Assembly (NCBI RefSeq): GCF_028649475.1
Contig: NZ_JAQSIP010000004.1
Span: 62,001-126,000 of the forward strand
Length of the DNA: 64,000 nucleotides
From: Curvibacter cyanobacteriorum
GTDB taxonomy: Bacteria > Pseudomonadota > Gammaproteobacteria > Burkholderiales > Burkholderiaceae_C
Direction of reading: 5' to 3'
A program made the position numbers and the translations under genes. This document shows, in pieces, positions 7,293 through 16,063 of the stretch (its first letter is position 1; the number at the start of each line of letters is the position of its first letter). The notes under the pieces are model-generated. The model saw only the letters and a list, made by a program, of their open reading frames with translations, did no database searches and was not told the DNA's origin.

Positions 7293-9715
7293 GCGCCCAC
7301 GTCCCGTCGCACCCCTCGGTCGTCGCACCTGCCGGAGCCGACTTCGATCCCCGCTCGGGCTCGGCCATCGAGCGCCTGCTGTTCAACCACCGGCGCTGGG
7401 TGCTGCTGTTCTGTGCGCTCGCCACCGTGCTCCTCGGTTGGCAGGCCACCGGGCTGCAACTCAACGCCAGCTTTGACAAAACCATCCCCGTCAGCCACCC
7501 CTATGTGCAGAACTACCTGAAGCACCAGGGCGAGCTCAGCGGCCTGGGCAATGCGGTGCGCATCGTGGTCGTCAACACGCAAGGCAGCAGCCTGTACGAC
7601 CCCGCCTACCTTGAGACCCTGCGCCAGATCAGCGACGAGGTGTTCCTGATCCCGGGCGTGGCCCGCACCCAGATGAAATCGCTCTGGACCCCCAGCACCC
7701 GTTGGGTCGGGGTGACCGAAGAGGGGCTCGAAGGCGGGCCGGTGATTCCCGATGGCTATGACGGCTCGCCCGCCAGCCTGCAGCAACTGGCCGCCAACAT
7801 CGCGCGCTCGGGCGAGCTGGGGCAGGTGGTAGCGCTGGACGGCCGATCGACCGCCCTTTACGTGCCCCTGCTGGAGCGAGACCCGCAGGGCCGGCGCCTC
7901 GATTACGCAGCGCTGTCCGAGCGCCTGGAAGCCCTGCGCACCCAGTACGAGGGCCGAGGCGTCACGCTGCACATCACGGGCTTTGCCAAGATCGTTGGTG
8001 ACCTGATCGCCGGGGTGCGCGTGGTGCTGGTGTTCTTTGCGCTGGCGGTGGTCATTGCGGCCGCCATGGTCTATGGCTTCACGCGCTGTGCACGTTCCAC
8101 TGCCCTGGTGGTGCTGGCCTCGCTGGTGGCTGTGGTCTGGCAGCTCGGCTTGCTGCCCATGCTGGGCTCCGCGCTGGACCCGTACTCGATCCTGGTGCCG
8201 TTTCTGGTGTTTGCCATCGGCATGAGCCATGGCGCGCAGAAGATGAACGGGATCATGCAGGACATCGGGCGCGGCATCTCGCCCCTGGTGGCGGCCCGCT
8301 TCACCTTCCGCCGCCTGTTCCTGGCCGGGCTGACCGCCTTGCTGGCCGACGCCGTGGGTTTTGCGGTGCTGCTGGTGATTGACATCCAGGTGATCCGCGA
8401 GCTGGCCATTGCCGCCTCGCTGGGCGTGGCGATGCTGATCTTCACCAACCTGATCCTGCTGCCCATCCTGCTGAGCTACACCGGCGTCAGCCAGGCCGCG
8501 GCTGCGCGCAGCCTGCGCAGCGAACTGGCCGATGCGTCCGGTGCGGCGCGCCACCCGGCCTGGGCCTTGCTGGACCGCTTCACCCAACGCCGCTGGGCCC
8601 TGGGCGCGCTGGTCGGGGCGGCCGCGCTGGCGCTGGCGGGTTACCACGGGAGCACCCAGTTGCAGGTGGGCGACCTCGATCCGGGCGCGCCCGAACTGCG
8701 CGCCGACAGCCGCTACAACCGCGACGTGGCCTACGTCAACGCGGCCTATGGCGCCTCCAGCGATGTGCTGGCCGTGATGGTCAAGACCCCCGAGGGCCAG
8801 TGTGCGAACTACGCGGTGCTGAACCGGATCGATGCCCTCGAATGGCAGCTGCGCCAGCTGGAGGGTGTGGAGGCCACCAACACCCTGGCGCTGCTGAACC
8901 GCCGCGTGCTGTCCGGTCTCAACGAAGGCAGCCCCAAGTGGTATGAGTTCCTGCCCAACCAGGACATGCTCAACACCGTCACGGCGGGGGCCCCGCGCGG
9001 CCTCTACAACGATGCCTGCAGCCTGCTCCCGCTGTATGTGTACCTGCGCGACCACAAGGCCGACACCTTGAGCCGTGTGGTCGGCCTGGTCGAGGCGTTT
9101 GCGCGCGACAACAACCGCCCCGAGGGCGAGTTTCTGCTCGCCGCCGGTTCGGCGGGCATCGAGGCCGCCACCAACATCGTCGTCAAGAGCGCCTGGCACG
9201 AGATGCTGTTGATGGTCTACGCGGCCGTCGTGCTGCTGTGCTTCATCACCTTTCGGTCCTGGCGTGCGGTGTTGGTGGCGGTGTTGCCACTGATGTTGAC
9301 CTCGGTGCTGGCCGAGGCCCTGATGGTCGGGCTGGGCATGGGCGTGAAGGTCGCCACCTTGCCCGTCATTGCGCTGGGTGTGGGCATCGGTGTGGACTAT
9401 GCGCTGTACATCCTCAGCATCACGCTGGCGCAGTTGCGTGCGGGCGCCACGTTGTCTCAGGCCTATTACCAGGCGCTGTTGTTCACCGGCAAGGTGGTCA
9501 TGTTGACCGGCGTCACCCTGGCCATCGGCGTGGTCACCTGGGTTTTCAGCCCGATCAAGTTCCAGGCCGACATGGGGTTGCTGCTGGCCTTCATGTTCCT
9601 CTGGAACATGTTCGGCGCGCTGGTGCTGCTGCCCGCCCTTGCGCACTTTCTGCTGCGTCCCGCAGCGCCCTGCAACCCCCGGGTTGCTGCTCCCAACGAA
9701 GGTAAATCCCCATGA
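7289..9715 (+). CDS. MMPL/RND-family transporter
   Basis: 808 residues from the ATG overlapping the previous stop. The architecture is a TM helix near residues 30-50, a large periplasmic loop, a five-helix membrane bundle (VFFALAVVIAAAMVYGF onward, with GMSHGAQKMNGIM), a TM7-like helix, a second periplasmic loop and a second bundle (GVGIGVDYALYIL, then helices to the end). This duplicated arrangement with no cytoplasmic domain is the MMPL/HpnN branch of the RND superfamily, which uses proton motive force to move lipids, hopanoids or other hydrophobic molecules. Its conserved position after DUF1302-DUF1329-Ycf48 suggests a four-part envelope system. Direction of transport is unknown. Confidence 0.88.
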   Translation: MSAHVPSHPSVVAPAGADFDPRSGSAIERLLFNHRRWVLLFCALATVLLGWQATGLQLNASFDKTIPVSHPYVQNYLKHQGELSGLGNAVRIVVVNTQGSSLYDPAYLETLRQISDEVFLIPGVARTQMKSLWTPSTRWVGVTEEGLEGGPVIPDGYDGSPASLQQLAANIARSGELGQVVALDGRSTALYVPLLERDPQGRRLDYAALSERLEALRTQYEGRGVTLHITGFAKIVGDLIAGVRVVLVFFALAVVIAAAMVYGFTRCARSTALVVLASLVAVVWQLGLLPMLGSALDPYSILVPFLVFAIGMSHGAQKMNGIMQDIGRGISPLVAARFTFRRLFLAGLTALLADAVGFAVLLVIDIQVIRELAIAASLGVAMLIFTNLILLPILLSYTGVSQAAAARSLRSELADASGAARHPAWALLDRFTQRRWALGALVGAAALALAGYHGSTQLQVGDLDPGAPELRADSRYNRDVAYVNAAYGASSDVLAVMVKTPEGQCANYAVLNRIDALEWQLRQLEGVEATNTLALLNRRVLSGLNEGSPKWYEFLPNQDMLNTVTAGAPRGLYNDACSLLPLYVYLRDHKADTLSRVVGLVEAFARDNNRPEGEFLLAAGSAGIEAATNIVVKSAWHEMLLMVYAAVVLLCFITFRSWRAVLVAVLPLMLTSVLAEALMVGLGMGVKVATLPVIALGVGIGVDYALYILSITLAQLRAGATLSQAYYQALLFTGKVVMLTGVTLAIGVVTWVFSPIKFQADMGLLLAFMFLWNMFGALVLLPALAHFLLRPAAPCNPRVAAPNEGKSP

Positions 9716-10230
9716 ATCTGTTGAGCCATTTCCTGTGCCATTGCCTGCACCTGCGCTGGGTGGGGGCGGCCCTGGCGGTCTGCGTGGTGGCGGGCGGGCC
9801 GGGTCTCGCGGTGGCGGCCCCGGCCACCCCAGCCCAAGTCTTCGAGCAGTACTTGGCGGCCGTCAAGGCCCAGGACAAAGCCGCTGTCGCGGCCCTGATT
9901 GCCGACGAGGTGGAGCGCAACGACTTCCCTGCTTGTCGCCCAGAGATGAGCCACAAGCAGTGCCTGATGCTCTACATCGACGCCACGGTGCTGAGCCAGT
10001 CGGGCCAGATCACCGTGCTCGACACCCAGGTTCAGGGCGACACCGTCAGCGCCAACCTGGCGCTGCGCAGCGAGCTGACCCGCCGCGCCGGCGTAGAGCG
10101 GGTTTTGGGCGTGGACGTGGTGCGGGTGCGCGAGGGCCGCATCGTGGCCTTCCGTTTCGTGCCCGACTTCTCCGACCCCCCGACGCGCCGCTTCTTTGCC
10201 ACCTTGGGCATTGGGCCGGGCGCGCACTGA
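9712..10230 (+). CDS. NTF2-like (SnoaL-type) exported protein
   Basis: 172 residues starting in an ATGA overlap with the MMPL gene. A signal peptide is visible (hydrophobic about residues 15-35, ending AVAAPA). The mature part starts TPAQVFEQYLAAVKAQDKAAVAALIADE, the classic first helices of NTF2/SnoaL folds, and ends with V-R-E-G-R-I-V-A-F-R-F. Such domains act as small-molecule isomerases/cyclases or ligand binders. Location in the periplasm and membership of the same operon suggest a role on the transported substrate, but no catalytic residue set can be assigned. Confidence 0.7.
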   Translation: MNLLSHFLCHCLHLRWVGAALAVCVVAGGPGLAVAAPATPAQVFEQYLAAVKAQDKAAVAALIADEVERNDFPACRPEMSHKQCLMLYIDATVLSQSGQITVLDTQVQGDTVSANLALRSELTRRAGVERVLGVDVVRVREGRIVAFRFVPDFSDPPTRRFFATLGIGPGAH

Positions 10231-10238
10231 GTTGTTGT

Positions 10239-10276
10239 GCCGGGCCGGCACTCGGCCCGGTGGCCCCCGTTTTTTT
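10239..10276 (+). terminator. Intrinsic-terminator-like hairpin inside the operon
   Basis: A perfect 8-bp stem CCGGGCCG (10240-10247) / CGGCCCGG (10253-10260) with a 5-base loop, followed 9 bases later by seven T residues (10270-10276). It sits in the 60-bp gap between the NTF2-like and hydrolase genes. It could partly uncouple the envelope-transport genes from the enzyme genes. The spacing to the T-run is longer than ideal, so readthrough is likely. Confidence 0.5.
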
Positions 10277-10290
10277 GAAGAGGACCTTGG

Positions 10291-11466
10291 ATGTTTCGTT
10301 TCTTTCCCACCAACTATGTTTGGGACCTGTCCATCAACCTGGCCATCGAGATGGGCGCCCGCATGGGCGAGATACAGGCCATGTGCGCGCCGCTGGCCGA
10401 TGCGGCCAAACAACCCGACGCGGCCGGTACCGCCGCTTTCCGCGACACCTGGGTGCGCATGGCCGACCAGCTTTGTGACCTGGCCGCCGAGGACGAGGCC
10501 CGTGGCCGCCTGATCTCGGCTGGCGACAAGCTCAACCGCGCCGCGACCTACCAGATCACCGCCGAGCGCCTGCTGGCCCACGGCAGCGAGGGCCGCCTGG
10601 CCCTGTACCAGCAGTTCTTGCGGACCTTTCGCCGCAGCATCGAGCTCGCGGGCGAGCCCTGCGAGTTCGTGCAGATCCCTTACGAAGGCCAGCATCTGTC
10701 GGGTTTGTTCGTACGAGCCGAAGGCGTCAGCGGGCCGGCGCCGGTCCTGGTGCAGGTCAACGGCCTGGACTCGACCAAGGAGATGAAGTACCGCGTGGGC
10801 CTGCCGGCCTGGCTGGCGAAGCGCGGCGTGTCCTCGCTGATCATCGACCAGCCCGGCACCGGCGAGGCCTTGCGCCTGCTCGGGCTCACAGCGCGCTACG
10901 ACAGCGAGCACTGGGCCAGCCGCGTGGTGGACTGGCTGCAAACCCGCGCCGATGTCGACCCCGCCCGCATCGGCCTCGAGGGCGTGTCGCTGGGCGGCTA
11001 CTACTGCCCGCGTGCGGTGGCCTTTGAGCCGCGCTTTGCCTGCGGCGTGGTGTGGGGCGCCAACCACGACTGGCGCGACGTGCAAAAGAAGCGCCTGGCG
11101 CGCGAGGGCAGCTTCCCGGTGCCGCACTACTGGGAGCATGTGCGCTGGGTCTGGGGCGCCAAGGACCAGGAGGATTTCATGCGCATCGCCGAGAACGTGC
11201 ACCTCGACGGCGTGCTGGACCGCATCCGCGTGCCCTTCCTGGTGACCCACGGCGAGAAGGATTCGCAGATCCCGCTGGCCTGGGCGCACCGCACCTACGA
11301 GCAGCTGGTCAACAGCCCGAAGCGCGAGCTCAAGGTGTTCACCGACCGCGAAGGCGGCGTGCAGCACTCGAGCTTCGACAACTCGGCCAATGCCGGCGCC
11401 TACATCGCCGACTGGGTGGCCGAGACCCTCGGCGGCCGCACCGCCCTGAACAAGCGCCCGGGCTGA
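10291..11466 (+). CDS. Alpha/beta hydrolase, DHPON-hydrolase / FrsA-like
   Basis: 391 residues. The N-terminal helical cap (FFPTNYVWDLSINLAIEMGA) precedes an alpha/beta hydrolase core. The catalytic triad can be read as Ser233 in G-V-S-L-G-G-Y, Asp324 in G-E-K-D-S-Q-I-P and His359 in G-G-V-Q-H-S-S. Long N-terminal cap plus this core resembles 2,6-dihydroxypseudooxynicotine hydrolase of nicotine degradation, a C-C bond hydrolase, and related DUF1100/FrsA esterases. Next to a dioxygenase-like VOC protein and an FAD hydroxylase, a C-C hydrolase acting on a ring-cleavage or acyl-aromatic intermediate is a reasonable inference. Confidence 0.8.
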   Translation: MFRFFPTNYVWDLSINLAIEMGARMGEIQAMCAPLADAAKQPDAAGTAAFRDTWVRMADQLCDLAAEDEARGRLISAGDKLNRAATYQITAERLLAHGSEGRLALYQQFLRTFRRSIELAGEPCEFVQIPYEGQHLSGLFVRAEGVSGPAPVLVQVNGLDSTKEMKYRVGLPAWLAKRGVSSLIIDQPGTGEALRLLGLTARYDSEHWASRVVDWLQTRADVDPARIGLEGVSLGGYYCPRAVAFEPRFACGVVWGANHDWRDVQKKRLAREGSFPVPHYWEHVRWVWGAKDQEDFMRIAENVHLDGVLDRIRVPFLVTHGEKDSQIPLAWAHRTYEQLVNSPKRELKVFTDREGGVQHSSFDNSANAGAYIADWVAETLGGRTALNKRPG

Positions 11467-11502
11467 GGCCTGGGCACCGCCCTTGATTTTTGGAGACTTC
11501 GC

Positions 11503-12456
11503 ATGAACATCATCGGACCCGACGCCCTGGTCTTTGGCGTCGACGACCTCGCGGCCTGCAGCCGCTACCTGACCGACTACGGCCTGCAGCCGGTGGGCGT
11601 GGACGCCCGCGGCGGCCGCTTTGAGGCCCTGGACGGCACCGCCATCGTGCTGGCCCGCCAGGACGACCCGTCGCTGCCCCCGAGCCTGGGCACTGCCAGC
11701 CAGTTGCGCAAGACGGTGTACGGCGTGGCCGACGCGGCGGCGCTGGAGGCCATCGCCACCGAACTCGGCCGCGACCGCACGGTGCGCCGCCTGCCCGACG
11801 GCTCGATCGAAGCCGTGGACGACATGGGCTTCACGCTGGGCTTTCAGCTCAGCGTGCGCCGCCCGATCAACCTGCCCGCCGAGACCCTCAACGCCCCCGG
11901 CGCGCCGGCCCAGCGTGCGCCCAACCAGGTGGCCGCCAGCGACGACACCCTGATCCGCCCGCGCACCCTGTCGCATGTGGTGTATTTCGTGCCCGACGTG
12001 GCGCGCGCCGAGGCCTTCTATGTGCAGCGCCTGGGTTTCCGTTGCACCGACCGCTTCACGGGTGTGGGCCCGTTCCTGCGTCCCGCCGGGACGCTGGACC
12101 ACCACACGCTGTTCATGATCCAGACCCCGCCGTTCATGAAGGGGGTGGAGCACTTCACCTTCCACCTGGGGGGGCCGTCCGAGCTGATGCAGGCGGGCAC
12201 ACGTTTCGTCAACCAGGGCTACCAGTCGTTCTGGGGCCCGGGGCGGCACCGCTTTGGCTCCAACTGGTTCTGGTACTTCAACAGCCCGCTGGGTTGCCAC
12301 GTCGAGTACGACGCCGACATGGACCAGCACGACGACCAGTGGCAGGCGCGCGAGACCCCGATGGGCGCCGATGCCTCGCAGCTGTTCCTGTTCCAGCACC
12401 GCGACAAGTGGGCGCCGTCGGGCCCGCCGCCCGGGGCGGCGGCCGCGGGCCACTGA
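11503..12456 (+). CDS. VOC superfamily protein, extradiol dioxygenase-like
   Basis: 317 residues with two vicinal-oxygen-chelate modules: a degenerate one at 1-130 and an active-looking one at 155-290. The metal triad in the second module reads His158 (S-H-V-V-Y-F-V), His217 (V-E-H-F-T-F-H-L) and Glu268 (C-H-V-E-Y-D). This is the two-His-one-Glu arrangement and two-domain layout of type I extradiol ring-cleavage dioxygenases. An S-D ribosome site (GGAG) precedes the ATG. It probably cleaves a catechol-like product of the FAD monooxygenase downstream. Substrate is not predictable, and a glyoxalase-like or isomerase role cannot be excluded. Confidence 0.8.
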   Translation: MNIIGPDALVFGVDDLAACSRYLTDYGLQPVGVDARGGRFEALDGTAIVLARQDDPSLPPSLGTASQLRKTVYGVADAAALEAIATELGRDRTVRRLPDGSIEAVDDMGFTLGFQLSVRRPINLPAETLNAPGAPAQRAPNQVAASDDTLIRPRTLSHVVYFVPDVARAEAFYVQRLGFRCTDRFTGVGPFLRPAGTLDHHTLFMIQTPPFMKGVEHFTFHLGGPSELMQAGTRFVNQGYQSFWGPGRHRFGSNWFWYFNSPLGCHVEYDADMDQHDDQWQARETPMGADASQLFLFQHRDKWAPSGPPPGAAAAGH

Positions 12457-12469
12457 GGCGGACCGGGCC

Positions 12470-12844
12470 GTGTCCTCTTGGATCCGACTGTGCCACAGCG
12501 ATGAGCTGCCCGAGGGCAGCTCACGCGGCTTCGACCCCTTGCAGCAGGGGCAGGACTCGGTGCTGCTGGTGCGCTGGCAGGGCCAGGTGCACGCCTACCG
12601 CGACGCCTGCCCGCACCACCAGGGCACGCCCATGGCGTGGCGCAAGGATGCCTACCTCAACGCGGCGGGCAACCGCATCGTCTGTCACGCCCATGGCGCG
12701 CAGTTCGACATGGCCAGCGGGGTTTGCACCCTGGGGCCCTGTCTTGGACAGTCGCTGCAACGGCTGCCGATCGAGAGCAGCCCCGAGGGTGAACTGCGCC
12801 TGCCCCGGCAGGCCCTGATTTCAAAACACGGAGACATTTCATGA
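12470..12844 (+). CDS. Rieske [2Fe-2S] ferredoxin
   Basis: 124 residues from a GTG start 13 bp after the VOC stop. The Rieske ligands are complete: Cys47-x-His49 (A-C-P-H-H-Q-G-T-P) and Cys72-x-x-His75 (V-C-H-A-H-G-A-Q-F). Size fits a free Rieske-type ferredoxin, which passes electrons to an oxygenase. No oxygenase alpha or beta subunit and no ferredoxin reductase lies nearby, so its partner is either encoded elsewhere or is not a classical ring-hydroxylating enzyme. The stop overlaps the next start as ATGA. The upstream in-frame extension is out-of-frame translation of the VOC gene. Confidence 0.85.
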   Translation: MSSWIRLCHSDELPEGSSRGFDPLQQGQDSVLLVRWQGQVHAYRDACPHHQGTPMAWRKDAYLNAAGNRIVCHAHGAQFDMASGVCTLGPCLGQSLQRLPIESSPEGELRLPRQALISKHGDIS

Positions 12845-13971
12845 GCATTCAACAACCCAAGATATTGATCATCGGCGGCGGCTTCTCCGGCATGTCGGCC
12901 GCCATCGAACTGCGCAAGCGCGGCCACGCCGTGGACCTGGTCGAGATCGACCCCGGCTGGCGTTCGTACGGCGCCGGTATCAGCCTGGGCGGCGCCACGC
13001 TGCGCGCGTTCCGGCAACTGGGCATCCTGTCCCAGTTCCTGGAGGTCGGCCACGCTTCGGACGGCGTCGAGCTGCTGGCGCCCAACGGCAGCTCGCTGGC
13101 CATGCTGCCCACACCCCGCATTGCGGGCCCCGAGGTGCCGGGCGGCGGCGCGATCATGCGTCCCGTGCTGGCGCGCCTGCTGGCCGAGGCCACGCGCGCC
13201 GCAGGCGCCCAGGTGTTCCTGGGTTGCACCTTCGCCGACATCCGACCGGACGCCGAAGGGGTGGATGTGCGCTTCACCGACGGCCGTGAGCTGCGTTACG
13301 ACCTGGTCATCGGTGCCGATGGCCTGTACTCCAAGGTGCGGCAAGCGGTGTTCCCGCAGGCCCCGGCGCCCCGCTACAGCGGGCAGGCCGTGTGGCGTGC
13401 CGTGCTGCCCCGACCCGACAGCGTTCAGCACGCGATGATGTGGGTCGGCCCGCGCATCAAGGTGGGCGTCAACCCGGTCTCCAAGACCGAGATGTACCTG
13501 TTCGTGACCGAGGACCGCGAGCACAACACCCATGTGCCGCCGGCCGACTTCCACCGCCTGCTGGACACCTTGCTGCAGCCCTTCAGTGCCCCGCTGGTGC
13601 AGCAGGTGCGCGCGCTGCTGACACCCGAGTCGCAGATCGTCTTCCGCCCGCTGGAAGGCCTGCTCATGCCGCGCCCCTGGCACCAGGGGCGGGTGGTGTT
13701 GATCGGTGACACGGTGCACGCCACCACGCCGCACCTGGCCTCGGGCGCCTGCATCGGCATCGAGGACGCGCTGGTGCTGGCCGAAGAGCTGGACGCGGGC
13801 AACGACATCGACGCCGCGCTGCAGCGCTTTGAGGCGCGGCGCTGGGAGCGCTGCCGCATGGTGGTCGAGAACTCGGGGCGCCTGGGTGAGATCGAGATCA
13901 CCGGGGGCGACAAGGCCGAGCACGCGCGCATCATGCGCGACTCCCTCATGAGCCTGGCGGAGCCCGTATGA
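12841..13971 (+). CDS. FAD-dependent aromatic hydroxylase (PHBH family)
   Basis: 376 residues. The Rossmann FAD motif I-I-G-G-G-F-S-G-M-S-A is at 9-19. A conserved arginine/G-G-A-I-M-R-P region is near 100, D-L-V-I-G-A-D-G is near 157, and the second FAD motif G-D-T-V-H-A-T-T-P-H-L-A-S-G is near 288. This is the class A single-component flavin monooxygenase layout (p-hydroxybenzoate or salicylate hydroxylase, 6-hydroxynicotinate or dihydroxypyridine hydroxylases). It would hydroxylate an aromatic or N-heteroaromatic ring using NAD(P)H and O2. ATGA overlaps at both ends tie it to the ferredoxin and to the MFS transporter. Confidence 0.88.
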   Translation: MSIQQPKILIIGGGFSGMSAAIELRKRGHAVDLVEIDPGWRSYGAGISLGGATLRAFRQLGILSQFLEVGHASDGVELLAPNGSSLAMLPTPRIAGPEVPGGGAIMRPVLARLLAEATRAAGAQVFLGCTFADIRPDAEGVDVRFTDGRELRYDLVIGADGLYSKVRQAVFPQAPAPRYSGQAVWRAVLPRPDSVQHAMMWVGPRIKVGVNPVSKTEMYLFVTEDREHNTHVPPADFHRLLDTLLQPFSAPLVQQVRALLTPESQIVFRPLEGLLMPRPWHQGRVVLIGDTVHATTPHLASGACIGIEDALVLAEELDAGNDIDAALQRFEARRWERCRMVVENSGRLGEIEITGGDKAEHARIMRDSLMSLAEPV

Positions 13972-15191
13972 GCCGCGCCCCCGCTCCCGTGATTGCCCAT
14001 GGCGCGGCCCTGGCCGGGCCGCGCGCCGACACCGAACGTGGGTCGGCCCGGCTGGCCTTGATGCTGGCGCACTGCGCGGGCATGCTGGACTTGGTGGCCC
14101 TGCCCTTGTGGGTGGGCACCCTGGTGTCGGCCTACCGGCTCGACCCCCAACAGGCCGGTGGCCTGGTCACCCTGTTCCTGGCTGGCGCCGTGTTCAGCAG
14201 CCTGGCTGTGGCACCGCGCCTGCACCGCCTGCCGGGGCGGCTGGTGACCAGCCTGGGCTTTGGCCTGGCCGCGCTGGCCTTTGCCGGGGTCTCGCAGACC
14301 ACCGACTACGCCTGGATGGCCGGCCTGCACCTGCTGGCTGGCGTGACCTCGGCCGCGGCGTTGAGCTGCACCCACGGCACCATCGCACGCAGCGCCAACC
14401 CGCACCGGCTGTTCGCCTTGGTGGGCATGGCGCTGGGGGTGTTTGCGGTGGTGTTCTTTGCGGCGCTGCCACCGCTGATGGCGCGTTGGGGCGGCGACCG
14501 GCTGTTTCAGGTGTTCGCGGGGGTGATGGCGGTGGCCGGTGCGGTCGCGGCGCTGGTTTTCCCACGCACCGTGGCGGCGTCGCCGGTGCCGGCCTCGGTG
14601 GCGGCTGCGCCGCGGGCTGGTCTGGGCCGCGCGGTCTGGTTCGGGGCGCTGGGCGTGAGCTGCATGGCCCTGGTGCAAGCGATGATGTTCAGCTTCCTCG
14701 AGCGCATCGGCATCGACCGGGGCTTTGGCCAGCCGGCCGTCAACGCGGTCCTGGTGGCGCTGGGCCTGGTCAACCTGTTGCCCGCTGGCCTGGCCGCGCT
14801 GTTGCAGCGGCGTTGGCCGGCTGAACGCGTGGTGCTGTGCGGGCCCGTGGTTCAGCTGGCGCTGGTGTTGCTGATGACCCAAAGCCAGCAGTTCGCGCCT
14901 TACGCCGCCGCGGCCTCGGTGTTCGCCGCGGTGATGATCTTCACCCACACCTTTGCCTTTGGCCTGCTGGCCCGGCTCGACCCCAGCGGTCGGGCGCTGG
15001 CGGCCACGCCGGCCATGATGATGGCGGGTGCCGCCCTGGGCCCGGTGCTGGGCGGCACCCTGGTCAAGTGGGCCGGCTACGAGAGCCTGGCCGTGGCGGC
15101 CTTGCTCATCGCGATCGGCGCCGTGGGCTGCTTTGCGCAGGCCCGCCAGGCCCCCGGCCTGCGCCCCGACGCTGCGCGCAGCGCACCGTGA
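13968..15191 (+). CDS. MFS transporter
   Basis: 407 residues with about 12 hydrophobic segments evenly spaced from residue 25 to 395 and a polar loop near the middle (AASPVPASVAAAPRAG), the standard two-times-six MFS topology. It starts within an ATGA overlap with the FAD hydroxylase. No subgroup motif identifies a substrate. Because it is embedded among catabolic enzymes, uptake of the growth substrate or export of a toxic intermediate is the likely role. Confidence 0.82.
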   Translation: MSRAPAPVIAHGAALAGPRADTERGSARLALMLAHCAGMLDLVALPLWVGTLVSAYRLDPQQAGGLVTLFLAGAVFSSLAVAPRLHRLPGRLVTSLGFGLAALAFAGVSQTTDYAWMAGLHLLAGVTSAAALSCTHGTIARSANPHRLFALVGMALGVFAVVFFAALPPLMARWGGDRLFQVFAGVMAVAGAVAALVFPRTVAASPVPASVAAAPRAGLGRAVWFGALGVSCMALVQAMMFSFLERIGIDRGFGQPAVNAVLVALGLVNLLPAGLAALLQRRWPAERVVLCGPVVQLALVLLMTQSQQFAPYAAAASVFAAVMIFTHTFAFGLLARLDPSGRALAATPAMMMAGAALGPVLGGTLVKWAGYESLAVAALLIAIGAVGCFAQARQAPGLRPDAARSAP

Positions 15192-15219
15192 TGTTGTTCC
15201 TCCTTCGCTGGCAAACCCC

Positions 15220-16023
15220 ATGACCCCCAAGCCCAACCGCCAACTGATCGACCTGTCGATCTACCTCGAAAACGATGTGCTGTCCGACCCGCCCCCGCTG
15301 GCGCCGCGCATCACCTACCAGCGCCACGCCGACACCTTGCCCGAGTTCATGCACATGCTGCCGGGCACCCAGGTCGAGGACTACCCCGACGGCCAGGCCG
15401 CCGCGGCCGAGTGGGTGACGCTGACCACCCACAACGGCACCCACCTTGATGCGCCGTACCACTTCCACTCGACCATGGACGCCCACTTCGGCGAGGCCAA
15501 GCCGTCCATCACCATCGATGAAGTGCCGCTGGCGTGGTGCTTTCAACCTGGGGTGAAGCTGGACTTCCGGCATTTCCCCGATGGTTATGTGGCCACTGCT
15601 GCGGATGTGGCGGCCGAGTTGGCGCGCATCCAGTACACCTTGCAGCCGCTGGACATCGTGCTGGTGAACACCCGTGCGGGCGCGCGCTACGGCCAGCCCG
15701 ACTACCTCAACGCCGGCTGCGGCATGGGCTACGAGGCCACCATGTACCTGCTGGAGCGCGGTGTGCGTCTGACCGGCACCGACGCCTGGAGCTGGGACGC
15801 CCCGTTCTCCTATACCGCGAAGCGCATCGCCGAGACCGGCAACAAGGCGCTGATCTGGGAAGGGCACAAGGCCGGACGGGACATTGGCTATTGCCACCTC
15901 GAGAAACTGCACAACCTCGAGGCGCTGCCGCCCCACGGCTTCACCGTGAGCTGTTTCCCGCACAAGATCCGTGGCGCCTCGGCGGGCTGGACCCGGGCTG
16001 TCGCCATCCTTGACCTGATGTGA
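15220..16023 (+). CDS. Cyclase family protein (kynurenine formamidase-like hydrolase)
   Basis: 267 residues. The diagnostic metal-binding motif H-N-G-T-H-L-D-A-P-Y-H is at residues 71-81 (H-x-G-T-H-x-D-x-x-x-H), followed by an ASP/GTDAWSWD region near 190. This is the cyclase / kynurenine formamidase / isatin hydrolase family, Zn- or Mn-dependent amide or ring hydrolases. I set the start at the ATG at 15220 (MTPKPNRQLIDLS), 29 bp after the MFS stop; the open frame further upstream is a shadow of the MFS gene. In this operon it probably opens a lactone, lactam or formamide produced after ring oxidation (inference). Confidence 0.84.
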   Translation: MTPKPNRQLIDLSIYLENDVLSDPPPLAPRITYQRHADTLPEFMHMLPGTQVEDYPDGQAAAAEWVTLTTHNGTHLDAPYHFHSTMDAHFGEAKPSITIDEVPLAWCFQPGVKLDFRHFPDGYVATAADVAAELARIQYTLQPLDIVLVNTRAGARYGQPDYLNAGCGMGYEATMYLLERGVRLTGTDAWSWDAPFSYTAKRIAETGNKALIWEGHKAGRDIGYCHLEKLHNLEALPPHGFTVSCFPHKIRGASAGWTRAVAILDLM

Positions 16024-16063
16024 TGTTGCTTTCTACCGTTTTGGAACCTGGACACCCTTCGCC

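Noticed and set aside
7103-9646. 847-codon minus-strand frame opposite the MMPL gene
   Set aside because: A GC-rich antisense shadow rich in H/Q/G/A with no domain; the plus strand encodes a full MMPL transporter.
9466-12453. 995-codon minus-strand open frame across three genes
   Set aside because: Runs antisense to MMPL, NTF2-like, hydrolase and VOC genes, all with intact motifs on the plus strand.
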